A DNA stretch of 64,000 nucleotides from Cycas panzhihuaensis (GCA_023213395.1 CM041465.1:4526001-4590000), one strand, 5' to 3'. Shown: positions 21,635 through 33,438, counted from the stretch's first letter. Numbers and translations: made by a program. The notes: a model not told the origin generated them from the letters alone.

Positions 21635-22160
21635 CTATGTATATTCTATAGGAAGGTTAAGAACTTCCTTCTCCTCCTCATCTTCCTCATTGTCATTATT
21701 TTTTGTATCCTTAGTGTTTTTAATTAACATAAGGTTTTTTTTTATTTTTACACTTATATCCATTAGATTTCTTAGTATTCTATATATCTTTTTATCATTT
21801 GAGGAGTAAGAAAATGCTTTCATAAATGAATTTTCTATTTGTTCCTAGGATACCATTCTAACCTATTCCTATTTTAGGAACCATTTTTTTGCTAGCATAC
21901 CTAATGTATGAATGAATATGTGACTCCAGTGAGATTTGGGAACACTCCAATGTTTCCACATGTGTTTACACTTAACAAAGTGTCAGTTGAGGCATTCTCC
22001 TATAAGGAACCTTGAGATCAATATATTTTTAGGTGGATTGAACCTTAGTCAAAATGTACAATATAGGTTGTTCCAAGTTCTAAGGATATGGTGGTGGGCT
22101 AGGTACCACCATGCTTGGCCTTGTAAGGTCATTACAAAGTTAAAGACCCATTGAGCCCTA
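21635..22160 (-). pseudogene. Gypsy D second Gag-like helical domain
   Basis: The minus strand encodes PKSHWSHIFIHTLGMLAKKW near 21900-21960 followed by an Arg/Lys-rich part and the 62-codon acidic frame 21635-21823 (NDNEEDEEEKEVL). The FIHTLG...W pattern resembles the Retrotrans_gag-type helix bundle that some plant Gypsy polyproteins carry between the zinc knuckle and RT. Its role is unknown to me. No aspartic-protease motif could be found between it and RT. Confidence 0.5.
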
Positions 22161-22679
22161 TTCAGAATCTTATACTTTAACTAATGCTCCATGTACTATA
22201 TTAAGTGGACTGTGCCTTCTATCTTATTTCTAAGAAATATAGGCATTTGTTTTTAAAGGTTTATTCTATCTTCTAGTATGAAACTTATTAGGTGAAGTTC
22301 CTCAATTTGAGGTAGTATTATGTCTAGTTCCCTGAGATTCCTATCTATCTCATTTTCACTTAGTAAGTTAACTAAAAGGGAATTGGGGGAGTTTATAGAG
22401 GAATCAGGGGTAGGAATTGGAATTTCTACCTCATTTATTTAGCTCTTAGTAGGGGTGGGAGTGGAGATTTCCCCAAAGTTAGGAGGGAGATTGGTTAGAT
22501 CTCCTAGATTGACTATAGCGAATGGGGAGTTAGGAATGGGATAAGGGTGGGGATCAAGCGTTAATGTATTAAAGTAGCATTCACAAGTTCTATGTATACT
22601 TTGATCACAAATGTGGTACCAATTATTTTACTTCCTCACTTTTACATTGCATTCAAATTCCTTGGTAGTATGGGTATCT

Positions 22680-24100
22680 TCCTCACAAATATGACACCAT
22701 TTCTCTATTGGGTTTTCGTTACCCCTATACTTGCCTGACTTAGCTTCCATGTTATCTTGAAGTTTATGCTCTTGTAACTTTAATCTTACTAATTCTTTCC
22801 TTAGGGCTTCTACTTCTAAATTTTCTTCTATTTATTCCATTTAAAATAAGGGTATATTGAGACTCTAAGCTTTTAGTTCATTTATTTTTTCCTAGAGCCT
22901 TATGACAAGGAGATCAAGGGCTATCCTCTTTATATCAATCTCTTTTTAAAAATCCAATACTAACTCTTGAGCATGTTGGTATGATTTTAATGGGTATAAA
23001 GCCATTACATTCCTTAGCTTGGTATTCAATCCATTCACAAAGAATGTTCTCATACTTAGATCCATAATTTTCTCTCATTTTGTCATTGTGGATGTTATCA
23101 TATCATTTCTACTTATATACATTAGCACTGAATCTCTTAGCTTCTGTTGGATCCCCCTTAAGGTTAACTCTATAATATCATTGTTACAATACTTCAAGAC
23201 TCTCTCTTCAAATTCCTTTTTGGTATCATTCCATGATTTTTGTGGTTTTAATTGCTTGAACCAAGCTAATGGTACACCCCTTAGTGAGTAGGCAAATCTC
23301 TCTCCTTGATTTCTATTTCATCTATAATCTTTTCAAGGTTTATCAACCTTTGGAACAAGTATATGTATTCTGTTATATCTGTACAATCATTAAAAATGAG
23401 TTTCCTAAATTCCTTATGATGTGCCATTATGGGATTATTCTCTCTCCTCGTTTTGTGGTGGGATTGTCTCCTTCCCTTTTGAAAATGTTTTGTGAGATCC
23501 CTTTTATGGCATTTCCTCTCCATTATTCCCTTTCCCAAATAAGGGATTTTAAATAGGTGATTTTAATTGTATAATGCCTAGTACTCCCAGTATTTTTGCT
23601 GCCATTAGAGCTGTTATTAAATATGATTTATTCTTACTTCCCTCTATTGGATCGTCAAATAGTTGTCTAATTAGATAATTTTTCCAAGGTGCCTAAGAAC
23701 TTCCTCTACCTTCTCCTCATTATCACTTAGGTCCTTTAGAGTAGAGTTTAGAATTAATTCTATTTTGGAGGTATTTATTTCTTTCATTTCATCCTCTTCC
23801 CTTTTCTTTTAAATACCCTCTTCTCTATTGAGATTGTAACACTTTTTTTGAGCAGGTGTGATCGTCATTAGCTCTCCCTGGCCTTTATTCATTATATCTC
23901 ATGGTGTCTGGATGCCACTTGCCTGAGATCCTTCTACTAATTCTCTTTGATCTTCCTTTTTCTCTATACTTAATCTCTTTGCTCTTCTTAGATTTTTTTT
24001 CCTTGGACTATCTTAAGGCTCACTGCCTACTTGACTCTAATATCTCCTTAGGTTGGTGTGTTTTAATTGGTTCTAGGCTAAGCATCTCTCAACTATCATT
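22680..24100 (-). pseudogene. gag: Gypsy D gag and zinc knuckle
   Basis: The capsid part (about 22870-23540) reads GVPLAWFKQLKPQ and then SWNDTKKEFEERV, the Retrotrans_gag signature; frame 23281-23538 (85 codons) is its N-terminal arm. The knuckle near 22690-22725 is WCHICEEDTHTTKEFEC, a CX2CX4HX4-type with the last Cys displaced. Upstream (23600-24100) a charged, coil-like N-terminal part with stops is seen. Gag forms the particle shell. Confidence 0.8.
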
Positions 24101-25945
24101 ATGTTTCCTTCATTTCAAGTATAAGCCAAGAGATAAGAAGCCTACGGGAATCAAAATACCACCTTTGCCAACTCCTAAGAAGGAGTCTCCACCTGTTTGT
24201 ACCATTTAATTTAGGTACAAGCAATGAGAGGCTAGGATATAAAAGAAATACTAAAATTCACAAGCCTATATAATCAGATAGAGGATATCTAAGTTTGAAT
24301 TATGCTAATAATATATCTTGTGTCCTTCTTAGGGACACCTTTTCTTCTATGGTTTTAACCTTTTGAGTTTTACTAAGATAAAGAAAAGGATTAAGTAATG
24401 TAAAGTTTTTTCTTGTTTCCTTTTTTTTTAATTCTAAATAAAGGCACACAAAGAAGTAGACAAAGATACAATAAGATCTAACTACCTTCTTTTCAAACCA
24501 TACCATTTTTCTTTTTTTAGAAGCACACCAAAATAAAAGTCTCTTAGGGATGTAAAATACACTTCTTTTAACAAGAACAACTAGCATGAAATGTAACTAT
24601 TATAGTATGCAACACTATATGTAACTTGATGAAAGATAAAATAACATGCAATGTTTATAGAAAGTTATTCATCTCATTCACATGTCATTTTATTTTTAAA
24701 GAATGACTTAAAAAGAAAATGAGAGATTTCAAAAATAATTTATATCCACTAGGAATGATATGCAGTCCATAAAAGTGACATGCAATCAACCATAATCAAT
24801 TGTCTTACAAGTAAACAATAAACTAGAACCAAAAAGAGATTATATCATTCATGGGGCTTTGAAACACCATGGGATCCTTGAACCTCATTCAAGCCAATTG
24901 TAGCAAAAATATATCATTCAAACACCTAAATTTCTTTTCTAAAATAAGCAAAAATTGTAAAAGGATAAAGTTAAGAAGCATAACACCAACAATTTCCAAA
25001 AAACTTTATTCTAATGACTAATTCTTGCCCCAAAATAGTTATCTCCTCTTTAAAATAATCAATCTTTCTCAAGTTTTCTCTTAAAACTAGCAATAAAAAG
25101 GAAAAAAATTAAGAAGAATAAGCCTAACAATAGCCAAAGACAAAGAAAAGATGAGACTAGATCTCTTGGGAAACTTGGATAACTAAGGAGAATGGGAGAG
25201 AGTAGCTTATTTTGTTATAGTAAAGAGATTGATCCTTCTTCACAATAGTCTACTCCTTTTCTTTCCCACAAAGGGCTAACCTTTTAGCTATGTTTCCTAA
25301 GGAAAAATATAGATAATGGTTTCTCATAAGTTAACAAAGGAGAGAAGCAAATCTGATCATAAGAAATCATCAAAAAAGTATCTAAATAAGAAGAAACTGG
25401 AGTAGATAAAATCTTACTAAGAATATGAATTCTGAAGCTAAAAAATCATAATAAACCAAGTACCTTGAGAAGTAGCAATAATTGAGATTTGTATAGCAAT
25501 AAGATAGCAAACAGAACTTTAAATTTCTTCCTTTGACTTCACCTTTTTCCCAAGATAGATCTCAAAAATAGTAAGCCAAATTCTCTTAATTTTTGAAGAA
25601 TCACTCTCTAAATCTTAGCATCAAGCATATCACAACACGAATGAATGAAAACTCTAGGGTTTCAGAGGGTTTTGGGCACAAATGGAGTTAGTTTCCACCA
25701 AATATAAATGGCAGCATGCAAAACTAGCACATTGATTTAAAAATTTACATGCATGATAGTAAAAAATTTGACTAGTTACATTTTATTAACCACCAAAAAT
25801 GTGACTTCATTAATAAAATATGATCGATCATGTTTCTAGCAGGACCAAAAATGCAATAAATCAAGAAGTAAAAATTACTTATTAAAAAGCTAAAAAATCA
25901 TATTTTTATTAAAAAAAATTAAATAAAAATAGCTTAATCAATGAC
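24101..25945. other. Non-coding AT-rich DNA between Gypsy D and Copia C
   Basis: About 1.85 kb. By position it should contain the leader and 5' LTR of D, but I found no primer site or TG...CA pair. The minus-strand frame 24300-24587 is Lys/Phe-rich low complexity and matches nothing I know. The last 200 bp are very rich in A runs. Confidence 0.5.
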
Positions 25946-25950
25946 AAAAG

Positions 25951-26231
25951 TGTTGGATATTATGACAATGATCATTTAAGGCTAAAATTTTGGCATGTTT
26001 TCGGTGCGGTTTCCCCCCTTAATATTTCTCGAGGGGTTCCAAGGTGGGCGGGAACCCCCTTTGGCTAGGGAGTGCAGGGGGTGTGAAATGCCCCCCGCTA
26101 AGAGGGGGTTCGGGGGCGATAGCCCCCGATCCGAAAAAGTAGCCATATAAACCATATTAAAATGTAAAGAGAATTAAGGTTGTTTGATACAAATACCCTA
26201 GATTCTACGGTTGAGATTCATGCCTTGGATG
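25951..26231 (+). repeat. Left LTR of Copia C, first part
   Basis: Starts TGTTGGATATT and parallels 35268 onward. It contains the GC-rich hairpin block (about 26010-26130, with CCCCCCGCTAAGAGGGGG). Interrupted at 26231/26232 by element N, whose 5-bp target duplication GGATG is 26227-26231. Confidence 0.95.
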
Positions 26232-26311
26232 TGAAAAGAGTGGATCTATCCTTCATCTCCATGCACTAAACACAAAGGCAAACATGGGAGCAAGAGAGAC
26301 TTGAGAGAAAG
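26232..26311 (-). repeat. 3' LTR remnant of Copia N (80 bp)
   Basis: Matches 30558-30637 with two differences, then switches at 26311/26312 to integrase sequence. The switch marks the deletion breakpoint. Confidence 0.9.
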
Positions 26312-26880
26312 AGGGACTAACAGTGTTGATGCAATACACAGCAGTCCAGATAGCCTCAGCCCAAAGATAGATAGGGACATTCTTATATACCAAGATAAAG
26401 ACGAGCCATATTCATGATGGTCCTGTTCATACGCTCGGCAACTCCATTTCTTGGGGTGTACCGCAATGATGGTCTGATGTTTGATTCCACGTTGACGTAG
26501 GTACGATTCAAACTCATTGGATGTGTACTTGCCACCATTGTCATCCCGAGTATTTTGATCTTGAATCCATTCATTTTCCACGCGGGCCTTGAAAGCTTGA
26601 AACATAGAAAAGCTTCATCTTTCTTTGCAAGAAAAGCAACCCATACTTTCTTGGTAAAATCATCAATGAAAGTAATATAGTACCACTACATTTGATAGAA
26701 GGGATGGGCATAGACCGCATATATCCGAGTGTACAAGCCGCAAAGGTTGGGTAGATTTCCACCGACTACGAGGAAAGGGTTGTCTTTGAGATTTAGCAAT
26801 AATACATGCTTCACATTTAAAGGGCTTGAGGGGAACTTAGGCAAACCAGAAGAGTGTCTTGTAGTTCTCTTAAACGATCA
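26312..26880 (-). pseudogene. pol: Copia N integrase (C-terminal part missing)
   Basis: Overlapping short frames at 26246-26605, 26383-26574 and 26571-26762 are one protein with frameshifts. Visible: YYITFIDDFTKKVWVAFLAK in the core, TPRNGVAERMNRTIMNMARL with the catalytic Glu, and the zinc-region end upstream. The protein runs into the LTR remnant at 26311. Confidence 0.85.
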
Positions 26881-28527
26881 ATCTTGATATGGCCCATACG
26901 AGCATGCCATAGAGCCGCTGGGACAACTTTTGAGGAGTCGGGGTTGTGGTAAAACAAATTCATCATCAACATAGTTGGCTTCAGAGGATGGTGAGCCGCT
27001 TAGGCGAAAAAGTTTGCCATCAAGAATTGGGCCATAACCACAAAGATTTGAAGGAGGGTGAATGACACGTAGAGTTTGATTGTTTGCGCTTACACTCAGA
27101 TCAAATCCACGAGAGACAGGGGTGGACAGGGGAGAGTAGATTCGCTCGCACTGTGAATATATAAAACATCAACAAGTGTAAAACTGGAAGGCACAGGAGT
27201 TTCGTGCAAACTGCTCCAAGTCCTTCGACTACCGAGATGATTTATCGTCACCATGTGTACAACACCACGAACTTCGAGTCAAAATCTTGAAAGAACTGGC
27301 GATGACAAGTCGTGTTGTGTTGCTCCAGTATCCATGATCCACGATGAAGTGTTTGAGGTAGCACTATTTGCAACTCCAAGTGGTGAAGGCAAAAGTGAAT
27401 AAGCATAGCCACAATGAGCCTCAATATACTTAGTGGATCTATCAACAACATTTGATGAAGTGGTCCCAATTCTTTGAAGGTGTGCATGAGCAAATTGGCT
27501 CCACCAAAAGCATCTTCAAAAGAAGTATTATCAACATTATGTGCACCATGGTATTGATAACTTGGTAGTTTGTTGGTGGCGCTCGCAATTTTGGCATAAT
27601 GTCCTCTTCTATTACACCTTTGGCACACGATTGTGTGATTTCCAGTCCAAGTATTAGGTCGGGCCGGATTGTCTCTCGACATCGGATCTAGGTCCAGGTT
27701 GATTATTTTGCCCTTGGCCTTAAGCCTGTTTTTGTTGGAATTGAGGAGCCTGTTAACTAAGAGGACGTTGTCCTTGTTGTCTACCTCTTCCTCTTCCACG
27801 GGAATTACCACCTCTACGAGAGTATTGACCTTGATTTTTGGTGTAACAAAGATCTTCTTCCACTTCAAAAGCAGCATCAATTAGATCTGATGTAGTGGCA
27901 AAATTGGTATCAAAGGTCTTATCAAATTCAATGAACTTATCAGCAAGATCCTCAAAGTTTAGGGTCTTTAAAGTTCCACTGGATTGAAGACTCCCAATAG
28001 ATTTTTATAATCCGGGATATGGAGACATGGTGAATCAAGAAAGCCCATGTAATGCATTGAGTTTTAAAATCTTTATCAATGGCTTGCTTGATTGGAAGAA
28101 GGAGATTGATTGTCTCACTTGCATGTCCTTTCTGCATTTTCAATTTGTTCATCTTCAAAGACTAAGTGAACAAATTCTAAGTCCGATTTAGTGTCAAAGT
28201 TCTTCTTAAGAACTTCAAGAACTTTCCATCTTGTATCATGTACGACTTCATCAATGAGATTATGCAGGAATAATCGGTGACAAGCGATCCCTGCACGTAT
28301 TTTATCATCATCAAGTTCCCATTGGCGTTTAGCTACAACTTGATGGGAGCGGTTTGAGCACCTCCTTTGAAAGCAGTTGTGGTAGTCAGAATGCAACAGT
28401 GGTGTAGGTTGTAAGTGATCTCTCCATAGACCTTCATACTTTGCAAAGATTTCGACACGTTGAACCACATGTCCCAATTTTCTTTCCCTTTTAGAATGCG
28501 TTCACATTTTGCTTGAACTGAAGACAT
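26881..28527 (-). pseudogene. gag: Copia N gag and protease
   Basis: Starts MSSVQAKCERILKGKENWDM at 28527 and continues through frame changes (28115-28477, 27952-28158, 27248-27880). The zinc knuckle region at about 27600-27640 reads CQRCNRRGHYAKIA, with the last Cys lost. In another frame near 27330-27350 SWIMDTGATQH is the protease active site (DTGA), so protease residues survive but the frame does not. The part 26881-27250 is the protease-to-integrase linker. Confidence 0.85.
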
Positions 28528-30544
28528 TGTGTCTTTTTAGAAGGGAAGAAATGAACAAGGGACTATAAAAGTGATGGTAATAAATGACCGATCACTATTT
28601 ACAAATGGGAAATGTAATGAAGTAGTGTAGAAGAAGGAAGAAGAAGTGAGAATGGTTGCTCAAAGATGAATGGAGCAACTTAGAGAAAAGTCACCAACAC
28701 TTGTGACAAATATTAACCTGACGCAGCATGAATATGAGAAGCACTATGATAAAAATTGGCCACTAACACTTGTGGAAAATATTAACCCCGACGCAGGAAT
28801 ATGAGAAGCACTATGATTGTGATTACACTATGGATCACTTTTACAAATAAGTAAGTGATCAATATACAAGATCAGGCCAATGTAGAAGTTGACATCATTG
28901 GGTTTACACAACTTGAAACTCGAATGTAGGATGCGTAATCAACCCAATAACCTCTAACTTGTGTCCAACGTGTAGTTGAGGTTGTTGAAGGGATGTCTAG
29001 GCTTCTAGTCGAATTAATTTGGCCTTCACCCGCGATACCCGCAATCGTGCTTGGTGATGAAATCCAAGTCACAACGGAGCCCAGGTACTCCCAATCCTCA
29101 CCCGCTTCACCAATGAGCGGCTATATACCTCCTCTAAAGAGTGGTACGTGCATACCCATGGCTATGGCGGATATTGGATCGTATATTTTAATCTTGTATT
29201 AAAGTTTCAATTTTCTGGTTGGTTATCGGGATGATCCCCGATTGAGGCACGATGGTATGGCTAACCAAACCTCACCAATATTCGGTTTAGTCCGGTCCCA
29301 ACTTGAAACCCACACCTCCTTTATGGCACAAGATTACGCCAACCAAGGTATCTCAACCTTGGCGAGTGTGTGAATAGGTACAAGATGGCAAAAATAACGA
29401 CGTGATGATGTTCCTTTTAGGAAGAGTGAAAAGATTATCGAATTGTATCAAATGTACATTTAGCGAAAATAATGCTTGCTTGGAGTGCTTTTGGAGTGCT
29501 TGCTTGAAGTGTCTTTGGTGTGCTTGCTTTGAGTGATTTTAGAGTGCTGAAATGCAATGCTAATAAGTGAGTGAGGACACCGGATATTGCTCGATCCGTG
29601 TGTTTTTTCTCACTTTTACAATGGGCTTTTAAGCCTTATAAAAAGGAAGAAATTTTCTTCACTTTTTTTTCTCTTTTTTATTTTTGTTAATACAAAAAAA
29701 AGTACTCTTCACTAAATCTGCAATAACTTTCTCCCACAATGCCGAAATGGAGTTCCGATTTTTGTGCTGAAAACTAGACTCAGATCTTCATCTCCAGGAA
29801 GTGGAATCAGGTCCGAATGAGTTCTGGAAAGTTTTTGACAGCCCCGAAAAGTTAGGAAATGATATTTTTCCAGAATTCTTACTAAAAATAACTGCTATTC
29901 ACTAAAACAGCAATAACTTCCTCACACGACATCCAAATTAGGTGCCGATTTTTGCACTGGAAAGTAGACTCAGAGCCCCATCTTTGAAAATTGGAATCAC
30001 TTCAATTGGATCTCTGTAGACGATTTTGCAGACCTGTGAAGTTCAGTAATCAAATTGCATTTCTGCAGAAATTTCAGCTTGCTAATATCTCATTAACACA
30101 TGATACCATATGAAATTTCCATCATTTTCTGATCACCAGGATCCCAATATGGGCAAGGTGAGAGCATACAATGATAGATATTTTCAATGGCTCAAAATTC
30201 TTTAAAAAAAATTGGGTAAAACCTCCCCTTACAATCATTCTTCTAAATGCTAGAAAAATTTCAAAAGATTTCCCTTGTTAAATGGACAAAAAGGAAAAGA
30301 AAAGAAGAATGAGATAGCATGAATGGCCAGCAAAGGATTGGAATCCTTGGGCCTTACAACTCCTTGTATTATACTTCCAAACCTGCAAAAGAGAAAGGAA
30401 AAGCAAACAATACAAAATATGCTATCATAATAACTTGAAAATATTTCTAAATTCACTTTCACAATCTCCTTCACCACATGGATTGTGGGGAGAAGGAAGT
30501 GATGGCTCCATTGCAAGTGCAAGTGGGGAATATGAAGGAAGCAA
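28528..30544 (-). other. Long leader of Copia N with tandem repeats
   Basis: About 2 kb between primer site and gag. It contains a two-unit repeat of about 62 bp near 28690-28820 (CAACACTTGTG core), a stretch of imperfect TTGGAGTGCTTGCTT-like units (29470-29560), and a 190-bp tandem pair (29711-29900 and 29901 to about 30070). No conserved protein was recognised; plus-strand frame 28993-29202 is unsupported. The GC content near 28980-29390 is higher than around it. Confidence 0.6.
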
Positions 30545-30557
30545 GCTCGATACCACA

Positions 30558-30855
30558 TGAAAAGAGTGGATCTATCCTTCATCTCCATGCCCTAAACACA
30601 AACGCAAACATGGGAGCAAGAGAGACTTGAGAGAAAGAAAGTAGCTCTCACAAAATGGGGAGGTAAAGAATGAATCTCCTCCATTGAGCTTTACTTTTAT
30701 ATTGAGAGAGGGAGCATTTGAGTTAGGTGAAATGAAATTACACATAATGCACATGAAAGTGTATTTCACTTAAGTGATCTAATTTAAAGTTCACTTAAGA
30801 CCCTTTTTTGAAATAATCAACTAATATAATGACCTTATGTCATTAACCCTTTTCA
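30558..30855 (-). repeat. 5' LTR of Copia N (298 bp)
   Basis: Plus strand starts TGAAAAGAGTGGATC and ends CCTTTTCA; the first 80 bp recur at 26232-26311. The minus strand next to it reads TGGTATCGAGC (complement of 30545-30555), a tRNA-Met-type primer site. Confidence 0.9.
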
Positions 30856-30860
30856 AGATG

Positions 30861-31224
30861 TCCCTCTCATGTAGTCTGTTTTAAGGCTTTTCTTATTATG
30901 TTATATGTAATGTAATGTACTGTGATGAGGGTGGCGGCTAGATATTATTCCTGAGAGCACTCTGCTACTGAGATGTACTGTTTATCCATTCTACAGCAAT
31001 AAAGATTGATACCTTTCCAGTGTGGATGTTTCCCTAGCACACTACTAGGGTTTTACCACATTATATCATGTGCATATGTGATGTTTAGCTTGTATATTGA
31101 TGTTATTGTATTATCTATTATTTTAGAACTTGCATGTTAAATCTTAGTTTTGATTCCTATAACTAGTTACAAAATAGTTCAGATCTTATGGCAGTTTAAG
31201 GTTTGGGACCTTGTATTCTCAACA
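30861..31224 (+). repeat. Left LTR of Copia C, second part
   Basis: Continues the LTR after N, with an AATAAA polyadenylation-type signal at 30998-31003 and the end TTCTCAACA at 31224, three bases before the primer site. The bases 30856-30860 (AGATG) are the second copy of N's target duplication. Confidence 0.95.
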
Positions 31225-31226
31225 AG

Positions 31227-31239
31227 TGGTATCAGAGCC
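31227..31239 (+). promoter_or_regulatory. Primer-binding site of Copia C
   Basis: TGGTATCAGAGCC, a perfect complement of the 3' end of plant initiator tRNA-Met, two bases inside the left LTR. Confidence 0.95.
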
Positions 31240-31295
31240 ACTTTTGTTTTGCAGCGAGTCTGTGAAGGTTTTGGTGTCGGCTTTTCTACACCAAA

Positions 31296-32074
31296 ATGGT
31301 GAAACCAGCAGGTGCAAAGTTCGAGGTGGAGAAATTTAATGGCAAGAACAACTTCGAGTTGTGGATGCTAAAAGTGTATAATATTCTTGTACAACAGGGT
31401 TTGTACAAAGCCCTTGCAGGTAAATTGATGAAACCTGCAGAGATAGACAATGATGATTGGGATGACTTAGATAAAAATTCACTTAGCACAATACGATTTT
31501 GCTTGGCAGATGAAGTCTTGTTTAACATTGTAGGGTAAGAGACAACAGCATAATTATGAACCCAGTTGGAAGGCATGTATATGACCAAATCAGTAACGAA
31601 TCGAATCTACCTAAAGAGGCAATTATACTCGTTATGGATGAAGGAAGGTACAAAAATTACTGACCATTTAAATGTTTTCAATACTCTTATTTGTCAGTTG
31701 ACTAGTATCGATGTTAAAATTGAGGATGAAGACAAGGTTATTACCTTGTTATGCTCATTACCCAAATCTTGGGATAATATTTTCACCTTAATTAGTTTTA
31801 GCACTATAGATGTATTGGATTATGATTTTGTTGTGAGTGCTTTACTAATGGAAGAAGTGCAGAGGAAATCTAGTCTTGAAACCTCCACACCAGAAGCCAT
31901 GACAGTAAGGGGTAGAACATTTAAGAGAGGACAAAACTCCAAGGATACATCGAGGTCCAAGTTAAAGAGCAAAAAGAGTAAGCTTAGGTGTTGGCATTGT
32001 AATAAGATCGATCACCTCAAGAAGGATTGTTACAAAAGGAAGGAGTTCTAGAAATAGGAAGATCCTGCCAAGGA
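31296..32074 (+). pseudogene. gag: Copia C gag
   Basis: Starts at the ATG at 31296 (MVKPAGAKFEVEKFNGKNNF), 57 bp after the primer site. One frame, interrupted by same-frame stops at about 31536-31554 (three stops where GEE..LW-type codons are expected) and at 32049, resuming at 31566 and beyond. The Tnt1-type Gag pattern is clear: LEGMYMTKSVTNRIYLKRQL, then TIDVLDYDFVVSALL. The zinc knuckle CWHCNKIDHLKKDC (about 31989-32030) is complete (CX2CX4HX4C). Loss is by nonsense changes only, with no frameshift. Confidence 0.92.
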
Positions 32075-32075
32075 G

Positions 32076-32570
32076 GTGAATCAAGTGGAGTCAAATCAAG
32101 GTATAGATGATGATGTCTTGGTCGCTTGTAATGTTTCTCATTATCACCATGACTGGTTATTAGATTCAGGTGCTTCTCACCACATGTGTCCACACAAGAT
32201 TTGGTTCTCATCATACCAACCTCTTGATGGTGGTGATGTGCTTATGGGAAATGAAGTTTCTTGTAAGACAGTGGGCATCAGTAGCATCAGAATTAAGATG
32301 TTCGATGGGGTAGTCATAACATTAACTGAGGTTAGACATGTACCTGATTTAAAAAAAAATCCGATTTCCTTGGGTGAATTAGATTCAGGTGGTTTTAAGC
32401 ATACAGGTCATGAATGAGTCCTAAAGGTGTCAAAGGGTGCCTTGGTTGTTATGAAAGCCTTAAAGAAAGGAAATCTTTATATTTTAGTGGGAAGTACATG
32501 ATGTCGCCCAAGCGATTCTGATTAAAGACTGTAGAAGATCCAGCTCAGTTATGGCATCAGAGACTTGGGC
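32076..32570 (+). pseudogene. pol: Copia C aspartic protease
   Basis: Same frame as gag. HDWLLDSGASHHMCPHK carries the DSGA active site at about 32152-32200, and the flap region follows. The frame is open to 32417, then a frameshift occurs between 32417 and 32573. Confidence 0.9.
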
Positions 32571-33345
32571 ACATGAGTGAGAGAGGACTTAAGGTGCTGA
32601 TAAACTGTAAGTTGCTTCCTAAGTTGCAACTTTCAAATTTGGCTTTCCGTAAACATTGTATTTTTAGAAAGCAGTATAGACTCAGGTTTAAAGTAGGGAG
32701 TTACACTAGTAAAGGCATTCTGGATTACATACATTCAGATGTATGGGGACCAGCCCCTAAAATATCTTGTAGAGGATCATTGTATTATGTCACATTTATG
32801 GATGATTACTCCAGGAAGGTATGGGTCTATTTTTTGAAAAAGAAATCTGAAGTTTTCAGTGTGTTCAAGTAGTTCAAGGATCTAGTTGAGAACAGTACTG
32901 GTAAGACAATCAAATATTTAAGAACTGACAATGGAGGTGAGTTCAACTCCTTGGAGTTTGAGAACTATTGTAGAGAAGTTGGGATCGAAAGACACAAGAC
33001 CACTAGCTATACTCCACAGTAAAATGGCATTGCTGAGTGTATGAATAGGATACTCTTGGAAAGAGCAAGAAGCATGCTAAGTAATACAGGAGTGGAGCAA
33101 GGTTTATGGGCAGAAGTTGTTCAAACAGCTTGATATCTAGTAAACATGTCACCATCACTTGCAATAGATTGCAAGATTCCTGAAGAGGTATGGACTGGAC
33201 ATCCATGTGATTATTCAAATTTTAAAGTTTTTAGTTGTGATGCTTATGCCTGGACTGACAAAAGCAAACATTCAAAGTTAGACCCAAAATCCAAGAGATA
33301 TATCTTTGTTGGTTATGGTGATAAGGATGGTATGAAGGGATACAA
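32550..33345 (+). pseudogene. pol: Copia C integrase
   Basis: The zinc-binding part begins with RLGHMSERGLKVL and has a Cys pair partly changed (FRKHCIF). Catalytic residues: Asp in YIHSDVWGP, Asp in LRTDNGGEF, Glu in NGIAECMN, all present. Stops at 32870 (Gln-type codon to TAG), 33020 (Gln in the TPQ.NG motif) and 33133 interrupt the frame. It ends in a frameshift near 33345, before VVFD-type residues of the C-terminal domain. Confidence 0.9.
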
Positions 33346-33438
33346 GTTGCGAATCCTACTTCCCACAAAATCACCATTAACAAAGATGTTGTATTTGATA
33401 AATCTCCCCTTCTAAAATCAGATAGTGGAGAAGTTGAA

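Larger units (their letters stand above)
19256..24100 (-). mobile_element. Ty3/Gypsy retrotransposon D, heavily decayed
   Basis: Minus-strand order from the right: gag, zinc knuckle, a second Gag-like helical domain, pre-RT spacer, RT, RNase H and integrase, truncated at 19256 by the pararetrovirus. Integrase after RT is diagnostic of Ty3/Gypsy. RT and integrase follow those of Gypsy G at 61.7-64 kb position by position, so D and G are the same broad family at different ages. No LTR was found: the 3' one is lost beyond the junction and the 5' one is not recognisable in 24.1-25.9 kb. Confidence 0.8.
26232..30855 (-). mobile_element. Ty1/Copia element N, nested in the left LTR of C, internally deleted
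   Basis: Target duplication GGATG (26227-26231) / AGATG (30856-30860). The right LTR (30558-30855, 298 bp, TG...CA) is its 5' LTR, followed by the primer-site complement 30545-30555. Gag, protease and part of integrase follow on the minus strand. The left end retains only 80 bp of LTR (26232-26311) joined directly to integrase, so RT, RNase H and most of the 3' LTR have been deleted. It could only have moved before the deletion, or with proteins supplied by a relative. Confidence 0.9.

Noticed and set aside
24300-24587. 95-codon minus-strand frame
   Set aside because: Low-complexity Lys/Phe-rich translation of A/T-rich DNA, no recognised motif and no conserved partner elsewhere in the window.
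28993-29202. 69-codon plus-strand frame in the leader of N
   Set aside because: No motif recognised, opposite to the element's genes; may be captured DNA but I cannot support a gene.
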